Below are positions 16,922 through 25,800 of a stretch of 32,933 bases of DNA, in pieces (position 1 is the stretch's first letter; every line of letters begins with the position of its first letter). A program made the position numbers and the translations under genes. The stretch is taken from assembly GCA_022616515.1 (NCBI GenBank), contig JAKEEQ010000500.1, forward strand, positions 1-32,933, written 5' to 3'. A model generated the notes under the pieces. It saw only the letters and a list, made by a program, of their open reading frames with translations. It was not told the DNA's origin and did not search any database. Source of the stretch: Chloroflexota bacterium (GTDB taxonomy: Bacteria > Chloroflexota > Anaerolineae > Aggregatilineales > J027).

Positions 16922-19900
16922 GTTTTATATCAGTCATTCCTGGAAGGATATGCGGGTCGGCAAGTGGCGAACGATGTTTGTGCTGCTGTGTATCGCGGCG
17001 GGTGTGTCTGCTGTAGTCAGTTTACAGACACTGGGCGCGATGATTGAGGATGTGCTGACCGGGAATTTGCAGGAACTTAATCGCGGAGACATGCGCCTGC
17101 GCGTTGAAAGTGATGAGCCGAGCGATATTGATCTGGGTAAAGAGCGCGGGCATCTGGTGGTCAGCAATACGGTGCGTGAAGTTCTCACCGTTGACGGTAT
17201 TCAAGCCGTTACGGACTGGATTCAGGAACGCGACCCTGACGCTCAAATCAACTACCGCCAGATTTTCCCACGTGATTTCACCGCTGGATTTGGCATCGCC
17301 AAAGTTGGCGAACTCGTCGAAAATGTGCCGGGTATATTGGTTAACATCGACAATTACCCCTTTTACGGGGAAATCCGTACCCTTGAGGGCGATCTGATAC
17401 AGGAGGCCATGCAGGAGCCAACTGACCTGATCATCAGCGATAATGCCGCCGACAAATATGGTTTTGAGGTGGGCGATGAGGTACACATCGGTGGCTCTGA
17501 AGAGACGTTTGTGATTAAGGGGATTGTCGATGTCGAAACGGAGACACTCAGTAATCCCGAGTCGGCATTCCTCGGCTTTTATTACATCGACCACAGCGCC
17601 ATTCCCTTGTTTTCAAGCTACGATAAAGACCTTGTGACCGAAAGCGGCGATGGCAACCGTTATGCACTTGAGGTTTTTGTTAAACTGACGGATACCAACC
17701 GCACTGAAGTCAACGAATTTGCCGAGCAGTTACAGGATGAATTTCCCTATATCGCAGTGCGCACCACCGCTGACTTGCAGGAATTCAATTCCACGTTGTT
17801 TAATGCGCTGGACCAACTACTGCTGATTATGGGGCTGGTGTCGCTGCTGATTGGTGGTATCGGCATCATCCAGACCATGATGGTGATTGTGGCTCGTCGG
17901 ACGACGGAAATCGCGATTCTCAAAACGGTAGGCTTAAAGGCAGGGCAAATCACGATCCTATTTTTCATTGAAGCGCTTATTCTGGGCATTGCTGGCAGCG
18001 CCATCGGGATTCCGGTGGGCCTGCTGCTGGCGTTGGGCCTTGAATATGTTGCGGAAATTTTCTTCGCGCAAAACCTATCATGGGTGCTGTCACTAACCGC
18101 CATCTGGCGCGGATTTGTGCTGGGTGTGGTGATTACAGGTGTTTTTGGTCTGCTGCCGACGTTGATTGCCGGGCAGGTCCGCCCCGGACGTATCCTGCGA
18201 CCTAGTGAAACTCAAATGCCGGGTGCGAGCATCTCGCGGACGCTGCTGGCGCTCGTGGTCGTCTTTCTGGTATTGGGCGTTATATCATGGTCAATTCTGG
18301 GCGGCGGTATTTCGGGTAATCCACAGGATGCGCTGGTGAGCGTTTTGAGTATTGGGTTAGCGGTAGGAGTTGCGATTGGTATCGGCACAGCGGCTCTTGC
18401 TGCCGGGACACCGCCTGCCTATAAATCTAAAGATGAACTGGAACGTTCATCAAGAACAATACGCAGGGTGTTTCTGGTTTTCGGCATCCTGGTGCAGACG
18501 GTGTTGGAAGGCGTGTTATTTTTTGCGCTGGGAATTATTTTGATCGTGATTATCTTCGAGCGTATAACGACCGAGAATACGGTTAGTGCACTGATTATTG
18601 CGATTCTAATCGGTCTCTATCTCAGTGTTCAATCGCTGCGCAAACAGCCAGCCGTTCCCGTGACGTTGGGGGCGGTGCTGCTGGGTTTCGTGGGTGGTAT
18701 TCTGGCGGGCATTGTGGTGGGCAGCATTATTGGCCTTCCGGCATTTTTCCTGCTGTCGGAAACGGCGCTCTGGGAGTTCATTATCGACCTGTCCAGCAAC
18801 ATTGTCTTGATTGAAATTTCGTTCGTCCTGCTGGGTGTCGTGGCAGGTGTATTGTGGCTGCTGGTGGCGCTATCGACGAATATCCCAAGTTTTGGTATCC
18901 CGGATATTAAGTTGACCCTGCGGACGCTTTCCGAGAGCAGGAATCGGGTCTCGACAACGGTGCTGGCGCTGGTAATTGGGGTGCTGGCCCTGAGCCTGAT
19001 TCTGATGCTGACGCAGGCCATTCGTGGACTGTTGAGTTTTTCGCTTGAGGAATCGGCAGGCGGCAATGTGTTCATTTTTGTGTCGCCCGGTGAGAATTGG
19101 CTGGAGACCGCCGACACTGTCTCAGGAACCATCGAAGCGGTGGACGGGGTGGAAAGCTACACGATTGCCACCAATTATGTGGTTGATTTTGTGGAGGTCG
19201 TTAAGCCTGACGGCACACGCTTGACCAGAGAAGATTTGATGACCAACATTCAGGATGAACTGGATGAACAGGGTCGCAATGCGCGTGATTTCAGGGAACT
19301 GCTGGACTACACACTCAATTTTGTGGATGGACGCAGTGTCACTCAGGCAGGGGCACTGCCCAATTATGAGTTCATAAACGGCAGCCGCCAACTGAGCAAA
19401 GCCGATGCTGGCAAACGCCGGATTGTGGTGCGCGGTAATCAGGCGGTCATGTTGGGTGGTATCGAAGCAGGTGATATTCTGGTGTTCGATTTCCCCAATG
19501 CCGCTCGTGATAACGGTCCTCCGGCTCGATTGAAATTTGAAGTGGTCGGGATAACGGAGGAACCACTTGGCGGCGTGAATTCAGCAGGCAGCAATCCGAT
19601 TTATGCGCCGCTGGATGCATTTGGCGACATCAGGCCGGATACGATGGGGGCAGTGGTGGATATCGACGAGGGCAATATCCGGCAGCTTCGACGACAGCTT
19701 GCACAGGATGTGCCGCAGGCGTTCGTGTTTGAGATTTCGCAGCTCAACCAGCTCATTGATGAGTCCATCAACCGCTTCACCACACTGCCGATTATTGTGG
19801 CGGTGCTGGCAGTAGTGGTGGCGGGTGTCGTGATTGCCAATTCCGTTATCCTGACCACAATGGAACGCCAGCGCGAAATCGGCATTATGAAGGCCGTCGG

Positions 19901-20168
19901 CTTGCAACGCGAACGGGTACTGGGGATGTTGTTGTTTGAAAATGGCCTGATGGGTTTGCTCGGTGGCACGATAGGGGTAGGGGCATCGGTGCTGCTGCTG
20001 ATTTTCCTGTGGGCACAGCTATTTGAGGGAGACCTCAGTGATGCTGTTCCACTGGACATTGCGCTGCTGCTGATGGTGGCCTGTGTGGGCATCTCGCTGC
20101 TGGCGTCGGTTGCCATTGCGTGGCGGGCCAGTGGCGAGAAACCACTTAACGTCCTGCGCTACGAATAG
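16905..20168 (+). CDS. Double FtsX-domain ABC permease (1087 aa)
   Basis: One polypeptide holds two MacB/FtsX-type modules. The first has an N-terminal helix (about 22-42), a long extracytoplasmic domain (about 45-290) and membrane helices with GLVSLLIGGIGIIQTMMVIV followed by the cytoplasmic RRTTEIAILKTVGLKAGQI. A central hydrophobic region (about 440-660) adds several helices. The second module starts at LTLRTLSESRNRVSTTVLAL, has a second extracytoplasmic domain (about 715-960), and ends with three helices including VVIANSVILTTMERQREIGIMKAVGLQRERV. The R/E-I-x-KAVG motif is the coupling helix region of FtsX permeases. The gene overlaps the ATPase gene. Members of this class may export lipoproteins, peptides or other amphiphiles, but no substrate is evident. 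Confidence 0.9.
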   Translation: MSERIRFYISHSWKDMRVGKWRTMFVLLCIAAGVSAVVSLQTLGAMIEDVLTGNLQELNRGDMRLRVESDEPSDIDLGKERGHLVVSNTVREVLTVDGIQAVTDWIQERDPDAQINYRQIFPRDFTAGFGIAKVGELVENVPGILVNIDNYPFYGEIRTLEGDLIQEAMQEPTDLIISDNAADKYGFEVGDEVHIGGSEETFVIKGIVDVETETLSNPESAFLGFYYIDHSAIPLFSSYDKDLVTESGDGNRYALEVFVKLTDTNRTEVNEFAEQLQDEFPYIAVRTTADLQEFNSTLFNALDQLLLIMGLVSLLIGGIGIIQTMMVIVARRTTEIAILKTVGLKAGQITILFFIEALILGIAGSAIGIPVGLLLALGLEYVAEIFFAQNLSWVLSLTAIWRGFVLGVVITGVFGLLPTLIAGQVRPGRILRPSETQMPGASISRTLLALVVVFLVLGVISWSILGGGISGNPQDALVSVLSIGLAVGVAIGIGTAALAAGTPPAYKSKDELERSSRTIRRVFLVFGILVQTVLEGVLFFALGIILIVIIFERITTENTVSALIIAILIGLYLSVQSLRKQPAVPVTLGAVLLGFVGGILAGIVVGSIIGLPAFFLLSETALWEFIIDLSSNIVLIEISFVLLGVVAGVLWLLVALSTNIPSFGIPDIKLTLRTLSESRNRVSTTVLALVIGVLALSLILMLTQAIRGLLSFSLEESAGGNVFIFVSPGENWLETADTVSGTIEAVDGVESYTIATNYVVDFVEVVKPDGTRLTREDLMTNIQDELDEQGRNARDFRELLDYTLNFVDGRSVTQAGALPNYEFINGSRQLSKADAGKRRIVVRGNQAVMLGGIEAGDILVFDFPNAARDNGPPARLKFEVVGITEEPLGGVNSAGSNPIYAPLDAFGDIRPDTMGAVVDIDEGNIRQLRRQLAQDVPQAFVFEISQLNQLIDESINRFTTLPIIVAVLAVVVAGVVIANSVILTTMERQREIGIMKAVGLQRERVLGMLLFENGLMGLLGGTIGVGASVLLLIFLWAQLFEGDLSDAVPLDIALLLMVACVGISLLASVAIAWRASGEKPLNVLRYE

Positions 20169-20178
20169 TCATAGGTTC

Positions 20179-20330
20179 TAACCCCACCTTGGCCCTCAAC
20201 CGCAAACGGGGAGGGAACCAGAATCATCACTCCCAACCACCGCTTGTTGTCAACGACTCGCTGCGACAAAACGCTTTATTCAAGCTGTGCCGATTCCTCC
20301 CTCGTTTGCGGGGAGAGACAGAGGGGGTAA
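20179..20330. repeat. MITE-like element with about 40-bp imperfect terminal inverted repeats
   Basis: Bases about 20179-20219 and about 20289-20330 are imperfect inverted copies of each other. The shared core is CCGCAAACG(G/A)GGGAGG flanked by an ACCCC tract at the outer end. The interior (about 20220-20288) has no coding signal. The arrangement suggests a small non-autonomous element or a long stem-loop RNA region at the end of the permease transcript. It directly abuts the 97-bp repeat that starts at 20331. Confidence 0.55.
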
Positions 20331-20427
20331 TACCAAGTTCGGGTAATCAGTAGAAGAAGAATTTTGGATACCGTGATTTCACAGGCAGCTTTACAATGGT
20401 ATATAGTCTAATCAGGTGAACTTGGTA
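20331..20427 (+). repeat. 97-bp MITE-like repeat, copy A (upstream of the J-domain gene)
   Basis: The copy begins TACCAAGTTCGGGTAATCAG and ends CTAATCAGGTGAACTTGGTA. The ends form imperfect inverted repeats of about 20 bases with TACCAAGTTC at each tip. The flanks are TAA on both sides, a possible target duplication. A reverse-complement relative of identical length lies at 22653-22749, with 75 of 97 positions matching by hand alignment. The copy ends 7 bases before the J-domain gene start. Confidence 0.8.
20377..20405 (+). promoter_or_regulatory. Promoter-like pair inside the MITE copy A, pointing at the J-domain gene
   Basis: TTTCAC (20377-20382) and TATATA (20400-20405) are separated by 17 bases. 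Transcription would start near 20412, giving a leader of only about 23 bases before the ATG at 20435. The same two hexamers with the same 17-base spacing occur in the other MITE copy, although the spacer between them is less conserved. No Shine-Dalgarno sequence is visible before the ATG. Confidence 0.35.
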
Positions 20428-20434
20428 TAAGATT

Positions 20435-22480
20435 ATGTTTGACCCAATTGATCTACTTAAACTATATGAAATTCTTGAAGTGGAAATTGGTTGCAGCGGT
20501 TTGGAATTACGGAAAGCCTATTTGCATTGCGCCAAAAAATATCATCCTGACAAGAATCCCGATAGAAAAGAATGGGCTACAACCAGATTCCAGCAAGTTC
20601 AGGATGCTTATTACAGGTTAAAAGAAATAGGGCAAACGAAACCGACCCAGAGAGCATCCCATTATTCAGAAACGAATCAGACTTTTGAAGATTTAGTTGA
20701 ACCATCTTCAAGATTTGAGTTTAGTGGTCGTGTCTTCCATATTAAGTTCAATTTTGATTATAAGCTTGACCTAGACGAACTTGCACAAAGAAGAAGAGGT
20801 CTACGTGAGGCTTGGAACGAATGGGTTGAAAGCCCGAACGATTTACAGACGTCCTTGAAGCTAATTCATGTAGCGCATCTATCATCCCGTCCAGATATTG
20901 TAGCGCAACTTTTGACCGAACCTATTCTTATAGATGCTGCATCATTACTTTTTCTCGAATTTGATACCACGCAAGTAACCGATACCCTACTGAGCTGGGC
21001 GGAATTCTTGTATGCTGGCAAACATACGGAAGCTGCCATAGAGTTACTAGAGGGAGCGTTATTTATTGAATTCGCAGATGAAAAAATCCGGGATCGTTTG
21101 CGGCAATATCATTACTGGATGACACAAAAGGATGGTAAGAAGAAAAACGTTGACCCCCGAATTAGAATATTTCACTATAAGAAAATTCTAGAGTTAGGTT
21201 TTGAACTGGATTACATATATAAACTCCTTGCGGAAGCTTACTATGAGCTAGATGAAATAGATACGGCAAAGGCACACCTTCAACATGCATATGAAATCAA
21301 CCACCTGTTAAGTGGAGCAAAAACAATATCACGTGCACTCGGAATGGAGAAATTTATTCCTGATGATACAGAAACTCAAGCAGATGTCTTTCCACCACCA
21401 AATGTTCGCAAAAACGATTATCTGGTAAACCATGTAAAACACATTCCAACTTTAGACGAGGCAATTTCGTGGTTTGACAACGAGGATTGGCAAACAATTG
21501 AAGTCTACTCGGACCTGAATGCATATTACCCTAAGATTCTCAATAAAGCTCGAAATGTCTTAGTTGAAATAGCTCGAAACCTCAGCCGATGTAATAAAGA
21601 TTTTGCACGCTATAACCTCATAACATTTTTAAATTGTGTTTACTGGGATGTCAGAGAGGCTGCAACAACTTCACTTGTCGAAATTGGCAACGCTGATACA
21701 CTTCATGCTCTTCAAAACTTCGAGCCAAATGAATACTGGAGACCGGGACGTGATGATAGAAACTTAGATCAATGTATAAAATTGCTCAAGGCAAAACTAA
21801 ACATTGATTCCAGGAAGTCCTCTGATGATGGAATAATTCACTATTCGTTGGAAGATCTTATTAGGGCGAAGAAGGAGGCATCATACTTCATGAAAACAAG
21901 AGATTATGTTTCTGCCTACAAAATCCTCTCGCCATTCGTTACGGATCACGGTCCGTATGATGAAAATCATCTAGATCTCATACTAATGTTTGCAATCTGT
22001 TTAAGTGAAACGCGCAATGCTAAGGCAGCACTTGAGCTGGTACAACCCTTGTATGAACATCTGCGAAACGATCACTCACAGTTCATACTGCCCAAAGTGT
22101 TGAATTGGTACCGACGTGTTTATCTTTATCACCCCTATATCTCCAAATATGACAATACATACCTGCAAATTCTTGAAACGTATGAAAAATATTTTGCAAT
22201 TGCTCAGGATCCCACAGAGTTTCTGGAAAATGTCGATGTATTAGCACTCTGGTTCGGGTTTTGGAATCAGTCTACACACGTCAAATGGCTGAACTATGCG
22301 ATTGCATATACGGCACCAGGATCAAGACTAGCTAAACGGAAATATCATCTACACGACACGAAAATCAGTCCGTTTCTTCAGAAGCAAATAGACATTTCCT
22401 TTCCAGCAATTCAGATCCTAACCCAACACAAAATATATGAACTTTTTGGGGTCGAGATATTTTTGGATTCATTCAATTAG
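20435..22480 (+). CDS. J-domain (DnaJ-like) protein with TPR/HEAT-like repeats, AT-rich
   Basis: A 681-residue protein. Residues 9-65 are a J domain with the HPD motif (His37-Pro38-Asp39 in KYHPDKNPD), the part that stimulates an Hsp70 ATPase. There is no glycine-rich region or zinc finger as in DnaJ. The remainder is helical: a TPR-like hairpin near 245-295 (YIYKLLAEAYYELDEIDTA), a HEAT-like segment near 395-425 (DVREAATTSLVEIGNADTLHAL) and more TPR-like helices near 465-550. The protein probably brings a client to Hsp70; the client is unknown. The gene is visibly richer in A and T than its neighbours and lies between two related 97-bp repeats. ATG 20435 must be the start because a stop codon (TGA 20417-20419) lies just upstream in frame. 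It has no ribosome site. Confidence 0.8.
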   Translation: MFDPIDLLKLYEILEVEIGCSGLELRKAYLHCAKKYHPDKNPDRKEWATTRFQQVQDAYYRLKEIGQTKPTQRASHYSETNQTFEDLVEPSSRFEFSGRVFHIKFNFDYKLDLDELAQRRRGLREAWNEWVESPNDLQTSLKLIHVAHLSSRPDIVAQLLTEPILIDAASLLFLEFDTTQVTDTLLSWAEFLYAGKHTEAAIELLEGALFIEFADEKIRDRLRQYHYWMTQKDGKKKNVDPRIRIFHYKKILELGFELDYIYKLLAEAYYELDEIDTAKAHLQHAYEINHLLSGAKTISRALGMEKFIPDDTETQADVFPPPNVRKNDYLVNHVKHIPTLDEAISWFDNEDWQTIEVYSDLNAYYPKILNKARNVLVEIARNLSRCNKDFARYNLITFLNCVYWDVREAATTSLVEIGNADTLHALQNFEPNEYWRPGRDDRNLDQCIKLLKAKLNIDSRKSSDDGIIHYSLEDLIRAKKEASYFMKTRDYVSAYKILSPFVTDHGPYDENHLDLILMFAICLSETRNAKAALELVQPLYEHLRNDHSQFILPKVLNWYRRVYLYHPYISKYDNTYLQILETYEKYFAIAQDPTEFLENVDVLALWFGFWNQSTHVKWLNYAIAYTAPGSRLAKRKYHLHDTKISPFLQKQIDISFPAIQILTQHKIYELFGVEIFLDSFN

Positions 22481-22482
22481 AG

Positions 22483-22517
22483 GCATAAATCATATTTTTC
22501 AGAAAAAATATTTATGC
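22483..22517 (+). terminator. AT-rich hairpin after the J-domain gene
   Basis: GCATAAAT (22483-22490) pairs with ATTTATGC (22510-22517), and the pairing can continue inward with TATTTTT/AAAAATA around a small bulge. It sits 2 bases after the stop codon. No strong T-run follows, so it may act as a weak terminator or as an mRNA-end stabiliser. Confidence 0.45.
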
Positions 22518-22652
22518 ATAAGTTGGAGGAAGGAGAATCACAGGGGACACACCTGCTAACTGCAATGTGAACAAAGAGGCTGATATCCAAAGCCTTGAAC
22601 TGTCCGCCCGGTTGATGGACCCGATTATCTACCATACTATTTGAGCCAGTCG

Positions 22653-22749
22653 TACCAAGTTCGTGTGATTAGGCTATATACCGTCTCAAAGATCGCTGTG
22701 AAATCGTGGCATCCAGAAATTTGATACTACTGATTATCCAAACTTGGTA
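22653..22749 (-). repeat. 97-bp MITE-like repeat, copy B (inverted relative to copy A)
   Basis: Read on the minus strand it begins TACCAAGTTTGGATAATCAG and ends CCTAATCACACGAACTTGGTA in the same order as copy A, with identical length and 75 of 97 matching positions. The tips TACCAAG/CTTGGTA are conserved, as are GATTTCACAG and GGTATATAG in the interior. It lies 172 bases after the stop codon of the J-domain gene. Confidence 0.8.
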
Positions 22750-22802
22750 TGAGTAGTGCTGCCTTTCAGAGACGTTCACGAACGGATTTCACATAGAACG
22801 TA

Positions 22803-25800
22803 TCATTTAAGCACAGCGCGAATGTCCGAAAGGTCGTCCAGATTAGTCTTGTCCAGTTCAAAAAGCTGCTGAAGTTTACTATCAAGCAAGCCACGATGTG
22901 AGGCGTACTCGCGGGCTTTAGCGTAGGCTTCCATGGCTTTTTCGGGTGAAGTGTCGCCGAGGAGATAGAGGCCAGAATAGGCAAGTCCGATGACGAACCA
23001 TGTCTGGTAACTACGCTCAAGGGTTTCGAGGACTTTATTGGAACGTTCGATGGCACGATTAAAGGCATTGCGGGCCGCCGATACATCCTTGTCGCGCAGG
23101 CAGGCTACGCCAAAAGCAGAGGCGGCACGATAGCCGTGCTCACTTTGCCCCAATGTGACCGCCGCCCGGTGTAACACGGTTCTTGCCTGATCAACGTTAT
23201 CGGCGGCGAGGTATGCCCAGCCCAGCGTCGTACTGTAGAGGCACTGCAAGTCTTCATCATTTATCTCGACGGCGATGTTATAGGCAGATTGGGCATAGTG
23301 GATGGCTTCTTTGGGTTTGCTGTAGCCGATGTAAATTCTGGCTAAATCGTAGAGACGGTTCGACTCGTTGCGGCGGTTACCCACTTCGCGCATGATGATC
23401 AGCGATCTGTGGTAATATTGTTCGGCGCTCTGCAATTCGCCCAAATCAAGCTGTGAGTCGCCAACTAAATCAAGGCAAATACCCTCTCCAACAATATCAC
23501 CGACATCCATGAATATCTTCAGGGCCTGCTGGTAGACGTCCAGTGCCTTCTCATACTGGTTATAGTTATGATAAGTCTGGCCGAGATTACGCAGTCCAAT
23601 GGCTTCACTGCGCCGGTTGCCGTTGGCGCGGAAAAGTTCCAGCGCATCCAGCCGGTAATTAACGGCGGGTTCAAACTGACCGATATCACTGTAAACACCG
23701 CCTAGATATTCAAGCGTGATGCCTTCAAAGCGTTGGTCGCCGATTTCGCGGGCCATGACAAGTCCCTGCTGTAGATACTCGATGGCCTGCTCCTGATCGC
23801 CCAATTCGCGATGAATGTCGCCAAGTTGACTGAGAGCGTTGGCTTCGGCGAGTTTGAAGTTAATCTTTCGGGAGAGTTCCAGTGCTTTCTCGAAGTAGTC
23901 ACGGGCTTCATCAGTCCGCCCCTGATTACGGGCAATGGAACCGAGTTGCAGCGTTGACTCGGTGAGGGCGGTTATGTTGTCCACTTTTTCCGCAAGTTCA
24001 ACCGTTGCTTTCAGAATAGGTTGGGCTTTTTCAAAATCCCCCATGTAACGATGGGCGGTTCCGATGCGACACATTAGTTCGGCGCGTTGGGCTTCGCTGG
24101 CATTATCAAGGGCCAGTTGCAAAAAGTGGATGGCCTCCGGGTAGACATTCATTTCAAGGGCTTTTTGGCCTGCAATGCGGGCATAGTGCCATTCTATTTC
24201 CTTTTCGCCCGCAAATCCCCAGTGCTCAGATAGTCTGGCAGCATATTCATCGGCATCGGGATAGGTGGCCTCAATTGCCAGTGCCATATGACGGTGCAGG
24301 TCTGCTAAGCTGTCCGCTGACAATTCCTGCAATGCCCCTTCGCGCAGCTTATCATGTGCAAAGCGCCAGTGCCCATCGCGAAACTCAATGACGGCAGCAT
24401 TGGAGGCACTGATGAGCCATTTATTTAGTTCGGGAGGATTGTCAAGCGTATCCATCATCTTTTCTAATATCTTCAGGTCAATATCACGACCACTAATCGC
24501 CGCCAGTTGCAGCAGCGGCTGGCCCCACGCTGGAACCTGAGCAAGACGGCGCTGCACAATGGCCTGCATGCCGCCGGTAAAAACGTTCAGTGGCAGGGTG
24601 TCGTGACCAACTTTGTCCAGCCGCCCTGCTTCTTCAGCCAGTGCCCGGACCACTTCGACGAGGAAGAAAATATTGCCCTCGGTCTGTTCCTTCAAAAACA
24701 GCAGGATTTGCCGGTTGTGTGCTCCTTCACCGAGCATGGAGAAGGCTAGTTGTTCAATTTCGGCTGGGGTAAGCCGTTCAAGTTGAATGAGGTTCATTTC
24801 AGGCAGGTGTTCAGGCAGGGATGGGCGTTCGTCATTGCGATAACTTGCCAGAATGAGCAGCGGGAAGTTTTGGACGGTGCGGACAAGACGCCGGAGCACT
24901 TCGAGGTCCTCGGATGCCCACTGCAAATCCTCCAAAATGAGGACGGTGGGCATCTGCTGAAGGTGAATAGTTGTTACAATGGTGTCGAGCACCGCCGTTC
25001 GCCCCGAAAAGGTCGTTTCCCCCGGTTCACGTTCCAGCAAGGGATAAATATCTGGCACAAGTTGAGAGAGAATATCCACTTGCTGGTCGGTCAGATCAAC
25101 CGTCAGGGCTAGATTGCGCACCGGCTGCCGCCAGAGTTGATAGGGCAGGCCGCTCCCTGCCACACTTTCCCCTACAAACACATTCGTGCCTTTGACCAGT
25201 GCCCGAACGCGAATTTCATCGAGCAGCCGGGTCTTTCCGACGCCGCTTTCGCCACCAATGAGCCATGCGCTGCCACGTCCAAGCCACGCTTCTTCGAGGG
25301 CGACTTCCAGTTTCGTCAATTCTTCTTCACGACCAACCAGTTCCGCTGCCTGTAAGAAACTCTCCCGAATGTCGTCCGTCTCTTCGGGGAGCGGCAAATC
25401 AAATGCCTGACTGAGGTCTCGAATGACATCGGAAGCGTGCTGATAACGCTGTTCAGGATCTTTAGCAAGTAACTTTTCCAGCACGGCAACCTGATTCCGC
25501 CCGAAATCCAGTTTATCGTATTCAGGTTCCATCATGCTAATTCGGTAAATCATCTCCATGATGTTCCCGGTCGGGTCGAAGGGGTGTTCACTGGCAAAGA
25601 GTTCGAAGGCCATCACGCCCACTGCAAACAGATCGGATGCAACGCTTGGTGGATTTTCTTCGAGGAGTTCAGGAGCCATGTAGGCGACTGTACCTACGGC
25701 TTCTTCAGGAACGGTGTTGTGATTGATAGCCAAGCCGAAATCGAGGATTTTGACGTGATTGTTTTCAACAAGGACATTGCCGGGCTTCAGGTCGCGGTGC

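Larger units (their letters stand above)
22481..22802. other. 322-base gene-free stretch
   Basis: It contains the hairpin at 22483-22517 and the 97-bp repeat at 22653-22749. The part between (22518-22652) shows no convincing reading frame, hairpin or known element. The part after the repeat (22750-22802) runs into the 3' end of the minus-strand kinase gene. Confidence 0.6.

Noticed and set aside
20220-20288. CRISPR-like or tandem repeats near the MITE region
   Set aside because: There are only inverted, not direct, repeats and no regular spacers.
22518-22652. Remnant of a transposase gene
   Set aside because: Short translated pieces look suggestive but no frame is open and no family motif could be identified.
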